From assembly GCF_024496245.1 (NCBI RefSeq), contig NZ_CP101740.1, positions 806,001 through 870,000 of the forward strand: a DNA stretch of 64,000 bases, read 5' to 3'. The position numbers and the translations under genes are program-made. Of this stretch, positions 8,991 to 18,270 are shown in pieces. This stretch comes from Sphingomonas qomolangmaensis (GTDB taxonomy: Bacteria; Pseudomonadota; Alphaproteobacteria; Sphingomonadales; Sphingomonadaceae). How positions within the stretch are numbered: the first letter of the stretch is position 1; each line of letters starts with the position of its first letter. The notes beneath the pieces are model-generated. The model worked only from the letters and a program-made list of their open reading frames with translations, was not told the DNA's origin and made no database searches.

Positions 8991-10631
8991 ATGAGCAGGG
9001 CGATAGGTCGCGTGGGCGCAGGTATCGCGATATGGGCGCTGGCGACGGTCGGCGCGGCCCAAGGGCGCGACGCCGCGCTGCCACGTATCGCGGCGGAGAA
9101 TGGTCGGCACGCGTTGATGGTCGATGGCGCGCCGTTCTTGATGCTGGGCGTCCAGGCGAACAATTCGAGCAACTACCCTGCAATGCTGCCGCAGGTTTGG
9201 CCGATGGTCGAGCGGGTGCACGCCAACACGCTCGAAATTCCGGTCGCGTGGGAGCAGATCGAACCGGTCGAGGGACAGTTCGACTTCAGCTATCTCGACG
9301 CGCTCCTGCCGCAAGCCCGCGAACGCGGTGTACGGCTGGTGCTGCTGTGGTTCGGCACGTGGAAGAACACCTCCCCAAGCTATGTGCCCGCTTGGGTGAA
9401 GACCGACAATCAACGCTTCCCGCGGATGCGCACGAAAGCGGGCAAGGCGCATTATGCCTTGTCGCCGCATCACCGCAGCACGCTCGAGGCGGACAAGAAG
9501 GCGTTCGTCGCGCTCATGCGCTATCTGAAGGAGCGCGATCCGCAGCACACCGTCATCATGGTTCAGCCCGAGAACGAAGTGGGTGTCTATGGCCAGAATC
9601 GCGACCATTCGCCCGAAGCAAATCGTCTGTTTGCGGGGCCGATCCCGCAAACCCTGGCAACGGCCACCGGCAAGCGTGGCAGTTGGACGCAGGCGTTCGG
9701 CGATGGGTCCGAGCAGGCGTTCAACAGCTGGTACACCGCGCGCTACATCGACGAGATCGCGGCTGCCGGGCAGGCGGTCAAGGATCTGCCGATGTTCACC
9801 AACGCGGCGGTGGGCGATCCCTTCGCCGCGCCGGGCAAGGCTGGCGGCGCCAGCGGCGGACCCGATTGGCAGGTGATCGACGTTTGGAAGGCCGCTGCGC
9901 CTCATATCGATGCCGTGGCCCCCGATCTGTACGGGCGCGAGGCCAAGAACTATATCAGGTTCCTCGACCATTATGATCGCCCCGATAACGCGCTGATCGT
10001 TCCCGAAACCGGCAATGCTACCGAATTCGCGCGCTTTCTGTGGCCGGCGCTAGGGTATAATGCGATTGGCTGGGCGCCGTTCGGGATGGACGAGACAGGA
10101 TATTACAACCATCCGCTGGGCGCGATCGCGCTCGATCGCGCGACCATCGAGGCATTCGCATCCAAATATGCGCTGCTGGCGCCGATCGCGCGCGGGTGGG
10201 CGCGACTGGCCTATCGGCATCCGACCTGGGGCACCGCCAAGGGGGCACCCGACGAGCAGCAGTCGAAGGTGCTCGGTCGCTGGCGGGTGTCGGCCCAATA
10301 TGGCGAGTGGCAATTCGGCAGCCTCGATTCGCCCTGGCTGAAGGCGTCGCCGCCGCCGACCGCCGACCAACCCGTCGGCGGTGCCGCGGTGATCCACATT
10401 GCCCCCGATCAGTTCCTGGTAGCGGGCAGCGACGTCCGCATCAGCTTCGGGATGGCCAGCGAAAGCGCTTCGGCGACCGGGCAGATGCTGCGGGTCGAAG
10501 AGGGGAGCCTGGCGGATGACGGCAGCTTCCGCTTCCGCCGGATGTGGAACGGCGACCAGACAGATTATGGACTGAACTTCACGCACCAGCCGGTGTTGCT
10601 GCGCGTCACGATGGGAACCTACCGGCCATGA
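8991..10631 (+). CDS. GH35-like glycoside hydrolase (DUF5597 family)
   Basis: A secreted, probably periplasmic, beta-galactosidase-type enzyme of 546 residues. Residues 1-25 form a signal peptide (MSRAIGRVGAGIAIWALATV then GAAQG). A TIM-barrel begins near residue 40 with MVDGAPFLMLGVQANNSSNY. The clan GH-A acid/base is most likely Glu196 in PENEVGVYG, and Glu339 in VPETG is the candidate nucleophile, a spacing normal for the clan. The C-terminal part from about 390 corresponds to DUF5597, a beta-rich accessory domain. ATG 8991 is chosen because GGGGGAG lies just upstream; ATG 8925 would delay the signal peptide. No sugar transporter or regulator adjoins it, so the substrate is unknown. Confidence 0.85.
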   Translation: MSRAIGRVGAGIAIWALATVGAAQGRDAALPRIAAENGRHALMVDGAPFLMLGVQANNSSNYPAMLPQVWPMVERVHANTLEIPVAWEQIEPVEGQFDFSYLDALLPQARERGVRLVLLWFGTWKNTSPSYVPAWVKTDNQRFPRMRTKAGKAHYALSPHHRSTLEADKKAFVALMRYLKERDPQHTVIMVQPENEVGVYGQNRDHSPEANRLFAGPIPQTLATATGKRGSWTQAFGDGSEQAFNSWYTARYIDEIAAAGQAVKDLPMFTNAAVGDPFAAPGKAGGASGGPDWQVIDVWKAAAPHIDAVAPDLYGREAKNYIRFLDHYDRPDNALIVPETGNATEFARFLWPALGYNAIGWAPFGMDETGYYNHPLGAIALDRATIEAFASKYALLAPIARGWARLAYRHPTWGTAKGAPDEQQSKVLGRWRVSAQYGEWQFGSLDSPWLKASPPPTADQPVGGAAVIHIAPDQFLVAGSDVRISFGMASESASATGQMLRVEEGSLADDGSFRFRRMWNGDQTDYGLNFTHQPVLLRVTMGTYRP

Positions 10632-10671
10632 TCATGCCGGGCGCGCTGCGCCTGACGCCTCTGCCGTCGGC

Positions 10672-10733
10672 CTGGGCGGCGCTGCCCGCTTTATCCGTCC
10701 TTGCGCTCCCCACGGGCAGCGAAGCGCCCAGGT
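10672..10733. terminator. Long imperfect hairpin between convergent genes
   Basis: The arms at 10672-10689 and 10714-10733 are complementary (CCTGGGCG and GCTGCCCG blocks with a short internal bulge), looping out about 24 bases. The position between the convergent glycosidase and ktrA genes fits a bidirectional terminator, though no T-run is present. Confidence 0.5.
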
Positions 10734-10789
10734 GCAGTCGCTCGGCCGGGTGACTCCTGGGATCACGAAGCCGATGCGCCTCGGATCGA

Positions 10790-11461
10790 TCAGGTAATCG
10801 CGGCGAATGCCTCCACCTTGTTGGTCGGTCCGGACACGATGAGAAGATCCCCCTTTTCGACGATCGTTTCGGGGGTGGCATGGGTGAAGTCGGTCATCGC
10901 CCGTTTGACACCCACGATCGTGACGCCGTGTTTGCTGCGAAGCGCGGCCTCCGCCAACGTCTTGCCGATCGCCTCCGAAGGGGCTCGTGTTTTGACGATG
11001 GCGAAGCCGTCATCGAACTCGATGAAATCGATCATCTTTCCCGTGACCAGATGCGCGACCCGCTCGCCCATCGTTGCCTCGGGATATACGACGTGATGTG
11101 CGCCGGTCCGCTCTAGGATGCGACCGTGCTTGTCGCTGATCGCCTTTGCCCAGATGTCGGGAATGTTGAGTTCGCTCAAGGCCAGGACTGTGAGCACGCT
11201 TGCCTCGACATCGCTGCCGATGCCTACGACCGCGTGATCGAAATCGGCGGCGCCCAGCCGCCGCAGCGTGTCGGTGTTGGTGGCATCCGCCTCGACGACG
11301 TGCGTGAGACGTTCTGCCCACTCGTGAACCAGATCCGCGTTGCGATCGATGCCGAGGACTTCATGGCCGAGGCGTGCGAGCGACAGCGCAACCGAGCTTC
11401 CGAAACGACCCAGTCCGATGACAAGGACGGCGTTGTTTCCGGGGGATGTGAATTTAGCCAA
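10790..11461 (-). CDS. ktrA: KtrA/TrkA-type potassium-channel regulatory subunit
   Basis: A 223-residue cytoplasmic RCK protein that would gate the membrane subunit encoded upstream. The N-terminal nucleotide-binding fold has the glycine motif VIGLGRFGSS at residues 14-23, ending with the acidic ribose-binding residue in GIDRNADLV. The C-terminal half (from about 135) matches a TrkA_C domain. One RCK plus one TrkA_C is the KtrA/KtrC form, half the length of enterobacterial TrkA. The gene overlaps ktrB by eight bases, so translation is likely coupled. The stop codon faces the glycosidase gene. Confidence 0.9.
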   Translation of the reverse strand: MAKFTSPGNNAVLVIGLGRFGSSVALSLARLGHEVLGIDRNADLVHEWAERLTHVVEADATNTDTLRRLGAADFDHAVVGIGSDVEASVLTVLALSELNIPDIWAKAISDKHGRILERTGAHHVVYPEATMGERVAHLVTGKMIDFIEFDDGFAIVKTRAPSEAIGKTLAEAALRSKHGVTIVGVKRAMTDFTHATPETIVEKGDLLIVSGPTNKVEAFAAIT

Positions 11462-12785
11462 CGATAGGGCGCTCCTGCGGATAACGGAAAGGCCGCCGGC
11501 CGCGTTGTAACGCCAGGGCGGTTGCGACGGTAATCGTCCCCACCCGACCGATGAACATCAGGACGATGAGGGTTGCCTGGCCGCCGGGGGGCAAGGCCGG
11601 CGTGATCCCCGTCGAAAGGCCGACCGTGGCGAATGCTGAAATCGTCTCGAAGAGGATGGCGGACAGGTCGAATTGGGAAACGCTGAGCAGGATCAGCGTC
11701 CCGGTCGAGATTGCGGCGAGTGCGAGTAGCAACACGGTCAGAGCCTGGCGTTGCACGTCGGACGATAGTCGCCGCCCGAAAGCCGTGGGATCGGGTTCAC
11801 CGCGAATTTCCGCCCAGACGACAATCCCCAGGAGGAAAAATGTCGTTACCTTGATCCCGCCCGCGGTACCCGCGCTGCCACCGCCGATGAGCATGAGGAA
11901 GTCGCTCACAAAAAGCGTCTCGGGGCGCATCTGCGCGATGTCGAGCGAGTTGAACCCCGCCGTCCTGGTGACCACCGAGTGAAAGCTTGCAGACAGCAGC
12001 TTTCCGCCAAGATCAAAGGCACCGAGTGTCTTCGGGTTGCTCCATTCGAAACCCAGGACCGCGACGACGCCGAGGATCAGCAGGATGGCATATCCCAGGA
12101 GCGTGATCTTGGTGTGAAGTGACCATTTGTCCGGAGCGAAGAGTTCCCGCCGCAACTCGTAGATGACCGGGAAGCCGATCCCACCGATCACCACCGCCAC
12201 CATCAACGGGACCAGGACGAGCGGGTCGAGCGCGAAGCCGATGACGTTGTCAGCGTAGCGTGCGAAGCCGGCGTTGTTGAACGCCGAGATCGAATGGAAC
12301 GCACCGTTCCACAGCGCCTCTCGCAGCGGTTGATCATAGCCGAAGTGGAACCGCAGGGCGAGTGAAGCCGCGATGACAAGCTCGACGACGGCGGTCGTGA
12401 TCAGGATCAATCGCAATACCGAGGAAACGTCGCCAAGCGAGAGGGTCTTGGTTTCTGCCTGCGCGATCAGCCGACGGTTGAGCCTCAGGCGGCGGGTCAC
12501 CAAAAGACCGAGCATCGTCGCACCCGTCATGATTCCAAGCCCGCCCAGCTGGATCAAAAGCAGGATCACGCCTTGCCCAGAGGTAGACCAATAGGTTGGC
12601 GTGTCGACCACGATCAGGCCGGTTACACAGACGGCAGAGGTGGCGGTGAAAAGAGCAACCAGGAAAGGTGCTGACGCGTCCGCGGATCGAGCGAACGGAA
12701 GCATCAATAGCGCCGTTCCCACCGCGATGGCGAACAAGAAGGCGAGTGGCACCAGGCGTGCTGGATGCTGGATCGAGCTGAGCAT
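11454..12785 (-). CDS. ktrB: KtrB/TrkH-type potassium-uptake channel subunit
   Basis: A 443-residue integral membrane protein with the fourfold pore-loop plan of the TrkH/KtrB family. The four selectivity-filter loops are recognisable as SAVCVTGL, SAFNNAGF, VTRTAGFNS and FATVGLSTG, each with its filter Gly. A Gly-rich loop (MLIGGGSAGTAGGIKVTT) follows the third pore segment. With the overlapping KtrA subunit downstream it should form a sodium-linked or gated K+ uptake system of the inner membrane. It starts four bases before the stop of an unrecognised upstream ORF. Its sequence seems less saturated with GC-ending codons than the core genes, which fits an accessory origin, but I did not count codons. 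Confidence 0.92.
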   Translation of the reverse strand: MLSSIQHPARLVPLAFLFAIAVGTALLMLPFARSADASAPFLVALFTATSAVCVTGLIVVDTPTYWSTSGQGVILLLIQLGGLGIMTGATMLGLLVTRRLRLNRRLIAQAETKTLSLGDVSSVLRLILITTAVVELVIAASLALRFHFGYDQPLREALWNGAFHSISAFNNAGFARYADNVIGFALDPLVLVPLMVAVVIGGIGFPVIYELRRELFAPDKWSLHTKITLLGYAILLILGVVAVLGFEWSNPKTLGAFDLGGKLLSASFHSVVTRTAGFNSLDIAQMRPETLFVSDFLMLIGGGSAGTAGGIKVTTFFLLGIVVWAEIRGEPDPTAFGRRLSSDVQRQALTVLLLALAAISTGTLILLSVSQFDLSAILFETISAFATVGLSTGITPALPPGGQATLIVLMFIGRVGTITVATALALQRGRRPFRYPQERPIVG

Positions 12786-12788
12786 CGA

Positions 12789-13178
12789 CTAGGCGCTCGG
12801 GGAACCCGGTCCGCGCAGGCCGACGCATTCGAATGCCTTCGCGACGGCCCGCCCGCGCTCGACCATCAGGATTTCGGGCCGGTCCAGTCGGTATGCCGCG
12901 ATCGCCATGTCTGCCGAGGGAGCGACCTTATGGGTAAGCCATATAGCTTCCCGCTTTGGTGCTCGGTTTTTGCCGATGACCGCGCCGCAGGCGACGCCAT
13001 TAAGCGTGACGTCCATGGCTTCGATGTCCGCCGCGAAGGGCTGCGCGGGTGGTATCGGGGCGTGGTCCGCTTTCCCCTCAACCCTCTTTACGGTCGGTGC
13101 ACACCGCTGCGCGAGGCTCTTCGTCGCCGCCTCTTCTCCAGGCTGTCCGAAGCCGCCGATGATATACGAGGTAAGCAC
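12789..13178 (-). CDS. Unrecognised ORF upstream of ktrB
   Basis: A 129-residue open frame with a GTG start, ending four bases before ktrB. The C-terminal half (from DVTLNGVACGAVIGKNRAP through PEILMVERGRAVAKAFECVG) looks protein-like; the N-terminal part is Pro- and Ala-rich and less convincing. No signal peptide or membrane segment is seen and I do not recognise the family. The position suggests an operon with ktrB. The neighbouring permease is clearly decayed, so this could also be a gene remnant; an overlapping plus-strand frame of similar length seems less likely. Confidence 0.35.
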   Translation of the reverse strand: MLTSYIIGGFGQPGEEAATKSLAQRCAPTVKRVEGKADHAPIPPAQPFAADIEAMDVTLNGVACGAVIGKNRAPKREAIWLTHKVAPSADMAIAAYRLDRPEILMVERGRAVAKAFECVGLRGPGSPSA

Positions 13179-13187
13179 TGCGACTGA

Positions 13188-14190
13188 TTAGACCTTCTCG
13201 CGGGTTGCGCAACTGGTGAGGGCGCCGGCTCCGCCAGCCGGGCTCGGAATGGAATGAAGGGGGTGATGGCGACGATCGCGACCGCAAAGGTGAGGAGGTT
13301 GAGCGGCACCCCCACGCGTACGAAGTCCATGTGGCGATATCCGCCCATTTGGTAGACGATGACGTTGGTTTGGTATCCAAACGGGGTAGCGAAGGCGAGG
13401 CTGGCGGCCATCATCACCGCGATCAGGAACGGGCGCGGGCTGACGCCCGGGCTCTCGGCCAATGCTACCGCGATCGGGGTGACAAGGACCGCCACGGTCG
13501 CGTTCGACAGCAATTCGGAGCACCGTGGTCGCCGCATACAACACGATCAATGCCCATAACCGGCTGATTTCATGCATCGATCCGATCAGCACCCCGGTAG
13601 CGGCGTCGGCAAGCCCGCTCTCCTCCATCGCGATTCCGACCACCACCATTCCGGCGATCAAAATGAGAATGTCGGGCTTGAGCCCGCCATACGCATCGTC
13701 AGCGGTGATGACGCGCAACAGGATCAGTAGCACCGCCGGCAAAGGCAGATGCCGCGATCGGCGCGATGTTCAGCGTGGCGAGCGTGATCGCGGCGATGCA
13801 TACGGTGAGCGCGGTCGCGGCGTTGGCAGGCTGGAACGGGCGCGGCTCGGCGAAGACCTCGGCATGTCCGACCTGCACGCCGCCGACCTGCACGCCGCCG
13901 ACCTGCGCGTCGTCGATCGCCGCCCTTGCCGCCGAAACATCGGCTTCGATGGTGGCTGGCTCGGGCATCAGCGCTTCGATCGCGCCCCGCATCAACCTGC
14001 CGCTGAAGAAGAATAGGTACAGCCCACCCGCGATCGCGGTGGCAAGCGCAGCCGGCGCGATCTCGAACAGGCCGAACCGCGGCTGGTCCGCAATCCGCGC
14101 CATGTCGTCGACGAGGAGATTGGTCGAGGTGCCGATCAGCGTGCAGCAGCCCATCAGCACCGTGGCGGAAGCCATTTCCTGCCCAGCACG
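13188..14190 (-). pseudogene. Broken SLC13/DASS-type permease
   Basis: Pieces of a divalent-anion:sodium symporter lie in different frames. The first piece (about 14190-13745) has GCCTLIGTSTNLLVDDMA and a following membrane segment. The second (about 13742-13535) has GGLKPDILILIAGMVVVGIA. The third (about 13533-13250) has ELLSNATVAVLVTPIAVALA and ATPFGYQTNVIVYQ, the conserved C-terminal signature. Frame changes lie near 13735 and 13530, each equivalent to one base gained or two lost. The expected N-terminal membrane segments and most of the internal TrkA_C region are missing. It is probably non-functional unless both shifts are sequencing errors. Confidence 0.8.
13867..13911. repeat. 15-bp tandem repeat, three units
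   Basis: Three consecutive 15-base units (consensus GCCGACCTGCACGCC), read on the minus strand as QVGGV-QVGGV-QVGHA, lie in the degenerate central part of the broken permease. The unit length is a multiple of three, so the repeat itself does not shift the frame. Confidence 0.8.
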
Positions 14191-14526
14191 CATGGGGCCG
14201 AACCGGCGGACCTTATCGAAGCGCAGGTGCAAGGGGGGCTTCGGCCATAGCGAATGGCCGGTTCCGATGAAGCCGTGGTAATGGTCCGGCGGGTGGTTGC
14301 GCGGAATATGCTGACACGCAGGCGTTCCGACAAGGCCCCCGTAGGTAGCGAGCCGGCAATCGCAGTTGGGAATGCAGTGTTCGCCGGCATCCCGGCCGTT
14401 TAAGCGACGGTGTAGCGGGGTAGATGCCTCGATGGGCTCGGTCGGTCCGGGTGCGCCAACCGTCGCATTGTGGCGGTTAGGGGCCGAGGATGAACGCCGC
14501 TCGCAACGGCTGTGCATTACAGAATA

Positions 14527-14602
<76 letters not shown>

Positions 14603-14694
14603 ATACCCTGGCAAATTCCGCGGTTTGGTGCCGCTTTGCGTTCGGGAGGCGCGCCACTAACATTGCGGATCGGGGATGGCAACACCTTATCTCG

Positions 14695-15807
14695 CTACCA
14701 GCTCGGTTGGCGGGTCGAGGCGCGGTTTATCGACATCAGGATGCCGACGCAGATCAGCGTGGTCATCTGTGCCGAGCCGCCAAAGCTCACCAGCGGCAGC
14801 GGGATGCCGACCACCGGGGCGAGCCCCATCACCATCATCAGGTTGATCGCGACATAATAGAAGATCGTCGTCGCGAGCCCGGCCGCGGCGAGCCGCGAGA
14901 AGCGATCGGGCGCGCGGTGCGCGACGTTCATCCCCCAGCGAATCAGCAACATGAAGGCCAGGATCAGCAACAGTCCGCCGACCAGCCCCCATTCCTCGGC
15001 CATCGTCGCGAAGACGAAGTCGGTATGCCCCTCGGGCAGGTAATCGAGATGGACCTGGCTGCCATTGCCGAACCCCTTGCCCAACAGCCCGCCCGAGCCG
15101 ATCGCGATCTTCGACTGGCTGATGTGATAGCCGGTGCCGAGCGGGTCGTTTTCGGGGTTCAGGAAGATCAGCACGCGGTTGCGCTGATAATCGTGCAGCA
15201 GGTAATTGACCGCGAGCGGGATGAAGAGCGCGAGGCCGAGCGCACCGCCGATGAACAGCCGCAGCGGGATGCCGGCGAGAAACATCACCACCACCCCGCC
15301 GCCGGTGATCATCAGCGCGGTGCCGAGGTCGGGCTGGAGCATCACCAGCCCCGCGGGCAGCCCGATCAGGATCGCCGCGGGCCAGATCGCACCGAATTTG
15401 CGCGTCTCGTTGGGGGGCAGCATGTCGTAGAATTTGGCGACCGCCAGGACGATGAACGGCTTCATGAATTCGGAGGGCTGGAGGCGGATCGGGCCGAGTT
15501 CGAGCCAGCGCTGGCTGCCACCGCGGACCGCCCCCAGCATTTCGACCCCGAACAGCGCCGCCAGCGTGATCGCATAGCCCGGCAGCGCGATCGCCCCCCA
15601 GATGCGCGCCGGCACCCAGGACAGCGTGATCGCCATGCCCATGAAGATGCAGAAGCGCAGCGCCTGCGACGACGCCCAGGGGGTCACGCTGCCGCCTGCC
15701 GCCGAGAACAGCACCACGGTGCCGAAGCCGCCGATCGCGGTGAGCAGCAGCAACACGCCCCAGGGGAGGCGGGCGACGGGGGCGGGGACGAGCTCGCCCA
15801 ATCTCAT
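14695..15807 (-). CDS. mrdB: Rod-shape SEDS glycosyltransferase RodA
   Basis: A 370-residue polytopic membrane protein of the SEDS family, the peptidoglycan polymerase that works with PBP2 in cell elongation. Typical motifs are RGGSQRWLELGPIRLQPSEF and the late loop GLAPVVGIPLPLVSFGGSAQ. About ten membrane segments can be traced. The ATG at 15807 is chosen: it lies eight bases after the mrdA stop with GAGGCG upstream, whereas the longer frame begins at a TTG inside mrdA. It is the last gene of the mreBCD-mrdA-mrdB series. Confidence 0.96.
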   Translation of the reverse strand: MRLGELVPAPVARLPWGVLLLLTAIGGFGTVVLFSAAGGSVTPWASSQALRFCIFMGMAITLSWVPARIWGAIALPGYAITLAALFGVEMLGAVRGGSQRWLELGPIRLQPSEFMKPFIVLAVAKFYDMLPPNETRKFGAIWPAAILIGLPAGLVMLQPDLGTALMITGGGVVVMFLAGIPLRLFIGGALGLALFIPLAVNYLLHDYQRNRVLIFLNPENDPLGTGYHISQSKIAIGSGGLLGKGFGNGSQVHLDYLPEGHTDFVFATMAEEWGLVGGLLLILAFMLLIRWGMNVAHRAPDRFSRLAAAGLATTIFYYVAINLMMVMGLAPVVGIPLPLVSFGGSAQMTTLICVGILMSINRASTRQPSW

Positions 15808-15817
15808 GGCGCGCGCC

Positions 15818-17764
15818 TCATTCGGTATTGCCGCTGGGCGGGGTAGCCGTGTCGGCGGCGGGGTCAACCGGCGCGGGGTTGGCGCGCGCGGCGCGATAGG
15901 CGTCTGCCTTCACCGCCATCCGGGTGCGAATGTCGCCGCCCCAATTTTCCTCGAGCACCGCGAGCGAATCGAGCGCGCGCTGGCGGTCGAACAGATAGGT
16001 CAGCACGTCGCGCGCGACGGGGGCGGCGGCGCCCGATCCCGACATGCCGTGTTCGATCACCACCGACACCGCATAGCGCGGCTGCTCTACCGGTGCGAAG
16101 CCGATGAACAGCCCATGGTCGCGATATTTCCACGGCACGTTCATGCCGCCGCGCGCGCCGCCAGCGATCCGCCGGACCTGCGCGGTGCCGGTCTTGCCGC
16201 CCATGCGGATGCCGTCGAGCTGGAGCCGGCTGCGCACCGCCGTGCCCGCGCCGTTGACCACCTCGTCCATCCCCGATCGGATCAGCTCCATCCGTTCGGG
16301 CGGCACGTCGAGCATCGGCGCGACGATCGGGGTGTCGGCAAGGATCCGCGGCACCAACCGGCGACCCGACGCGATGCGCGAGGTCTGCACCGCGAGCTGC
16401 AACGGGCTGGTGAGGATATAGCCCTGGCCGATCGCGGCGTTGAGCGTGTCCGACGGGGTCCATTTCTGGTCGTATTTGCGCAGCTTCCACGCGGGATCGG
16501 GGATCGTGCCGTAGCGCTGCGAGGGGAAGGGCAGCGGATATTCGGCGCCCAGGCCCAGTTCGCGCGCTGCCGCGGCGACCGCGTCCATCCCGACTTCGCG
16601 GCCCATGGTGTAGAAATAGGTGTTGCAGCTGCGCGCGATCGCGCGGTGGAGATTGACCGAGCCGTGGCGCCCAAGGCAGCGGAAGAAACGATTGCCCAGC
16701 TGATAGCCACCGCCGCAATAGACGGTTCGGTCGGGATCGATGCCAGAGCGCAATGCCGCCAGCGCGGTCGCCGGCTTGAAGGTCGATCCCGGCGGATACA
16801 GGCCCTGCAGCGCCTTGTTGGTAAGCGGCAGGTGATCGTCGCTCGACATCATTCCCCATTCGATCTGGCTGATGCCGTCGGAAAAGCTGTTGGGGTCATA
16901 GGCGGGCATCGACGCCATCGTCAGGATGCTGCCGTCGAGCGTGTCGATGACCACCACCGTGCCCGATTCATTGCCCAGCCGGCGCGCTGCATACTCCTGC
17001 AGGCCGGCATCGATCGTCAACCGGACGGTCTTGCCGGGCACGTCGCGCCGCGTTTCCAGGTCGCGGACCGGGCGGCCGCGCGCGGTGACCTCGACGCGCT
17101 TGGCGCCGGGCGCCCCGCGCAGCGTCGATTCGAGCGCCTTTTCAAGGCCATCCTTGCCGAGCTTGAAACCGGGGGTGAGGAACAGCGGGTCCTTGGTTTC
17201 CTTATACTGGTCGGCGGTCGCGCCGCCGACATAGCCGACCAGATGCGCCACCGCCGCGCCGCTGGGATAATTTCGCGCATACCCTTGGGTCGGCGCGACC
17301 CCGGGCAGTTCGGGCTGGCGTACCACGACCGAGGCATAGCGGTCCCAATCGAGATTTTCGGCCACCGGCACCGGGGTGAAGCCGCGCGCATTCTGCAAGT
17401 CGCGGCGGATCCGATTGAGCGCTTCGGTATCGAGCGCGAGCAGCTGGCTGAGCTTGCCCAGTGTGCCTTCGGCGTCGGTCAGCCGTTCGGGGATCAGGTC
17501 GATGCGGAAATCGGTGCGATTGTTGGCGATCGGCGTGCCCGCGCGGTCGACGATCCAGCCGCGCCGCGGCGGCAACAAGGTGAGGTTCACGCGGTTGCTC
17601 TCGGCGAGCAGTTCATAGCGCTCGTTCTCGGCCACCGCGATCCACGCCATGCGGCTCGCGAGCAGCACGCCGACCCCCGCCTGCATGAAGCCGAGCATCG
17701 TGGCGCGGCGCGAAAAGCTAAAGCTTTGCGCGGCTTCGGTGACGATCTTGATCGGCCCGCTCAT
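15818..17764 (-). CDS. mrdA: Penicillin-binding protein 2
   Basis: A class B transpeptidase of 648 residues that cross-links peptidoglycan during elongation. One membrane anchor lies near residues 25-45. A dimerisation region follows, then the transpeptidase domain with the active-site STFK (Ser327, Lys330), the SCN motif in IARSCNTYFYTMG and the KTGTAQ box. ATG 17764 overlaps the mreD stop in an ATGA arrangement; the longer in-frame start (17794) lies inside mreD. The Pro- and Ala-rich tail after about residue 620 is probably disordered. Confidence 0.96.
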   Translation of the reverse strand: MSGPIKIVTEAAQSFSFSRRATMLGFMQAGVGVLLASRMAWIAVAENERYELLAESNRVNLTLLPPRRGWIVDRAGTPIANNRTDFRIDLIPERLTDAEGTLGKLSQLLALDTEALNRIRRDLQNARGFTPVPVAENLDWDRYASVVVRQPELPGVAPTQGYARNYPSGAAVAHLVGYVGGATADQYKETKDPLFLTPGFKLGKDGLEKALESTLRGAPGAKRVEVTARGRPVRDLETRRDVPGKTVRLTIDAGLQEYAARRLGNESGTVVVIDTLDGSILTMASMPAYDPNSFSDGISQIEWGMMSSDDHLPLTNKALQGLYPPGSTFKPATALAALRSGIDPDRTVYCGGGYQLGNRFFRCLGRHGSVNLHRAIARSCNTYFYTMGREVGMDAVAAAARELGLGAEYPLPFPSQRYGTIPDPAWKLRKYDQKWTPSDTLNAAIGQGYILTSPLQLAVQTSRIASGRRLVPRILADTPIVAPMLDVPPERMELIRSGMDEVVNGAGTAVRSRLQLDGIRMGGKTGTAQVRRIAGGARGGMNVPWKYRDHGLFIGFAPVEQPRYAVSVVIEHGMSGSGAAAPVARDVLTYLFDRQRALDSLAVLEENWGGDIRTRMAVKADAYRAARANPAPVDPAADTATPPSGNTE

Positions 17765-18270
17765 GGCCGCCCCCGCTGGTCGATCGCGGCGCACATACGC
17801 GAGATGAGCGGATACAGCGCGACACTCAACGCTAGCTGAAGCAGCAGGACGGTATCAACATGCGCGCCGAGCGGCGACGCGATGAGCCGGCCGGCGATCA
17901 GGCAGAAGCCGATGGCGCCGGTCGCGAGAAGCCAGTCCTGCCAGAAATCACGCCACACAAGGCGGCTATCTAACACTTCGATCGCCAGAAAGCACGTGGT
18001 CCATAGCAGCATCGCGCTGCCCAGCGGTTGGCCGCTCAGCAGATCGTCGAACAGCCCGAGCGGTACCGCGACCCAGACCTTGAATACGTCGGGACGCAGC
18101 AGCCGCCAGCCGAGCAGCACCATCAGTCCGAAGGGGGGCATCCACGGGATCGTCGATATGACGGGGAACAACACCATCAGCGATCCGAGCATCACCGTGA
18201 TCGGCGCGAGCCGCTTGGACCGGACCGGCGCGTCGGGCTCGGCGAAGCCGGTGCGCAGCGGCTCGTTCAT
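17761..18270 (-). CDS. mreD: Rod shape-determining protein MreD
   Basis: A 169-residue membrane protein with five or six hydrophobic segments, matching MreD in size, composition and position between mreC and mrdA. MreD links the MreB filament system to the elongation synthases. The segment PLGLFDDLLSGQPLGSAML is the family's most recognisable stretch. Both ends overlap neighbours by four bases, so translation of mreC, mreD and mrdA is probably coupled. Confidence 0.93.
   Translation of the reverse strand: MNEPLRTGFAEPDAPVRSKRLAPITVMLGSLMVLFPVISTIPWMPPFGLMVLLGWRLLRPDVFKVWVAVPLGLFDDLLSGQPLGSAMLLWTTCFLAIEVLDSRLVWRDFWQDWLLATGAIGFCLIAGRLIASPLGAHVDTVLLLQLALSVALYPLISRMCAAIDQRGRP

Noticed and set aside
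13867..13911. Short tandem repeats as a CRISPR array
   Set aside because: The units are contiguous 15-base repeats without spacers and no cas gene is present.
15602..17839. A 745-residue plus-strand open frame opposite mrdA
   Set aside because: It is an antisense shadow of the PBP2 gene, caused by GC-rich codon use; composition is Arg/His-rich with no domain and no ribosome-binding site.
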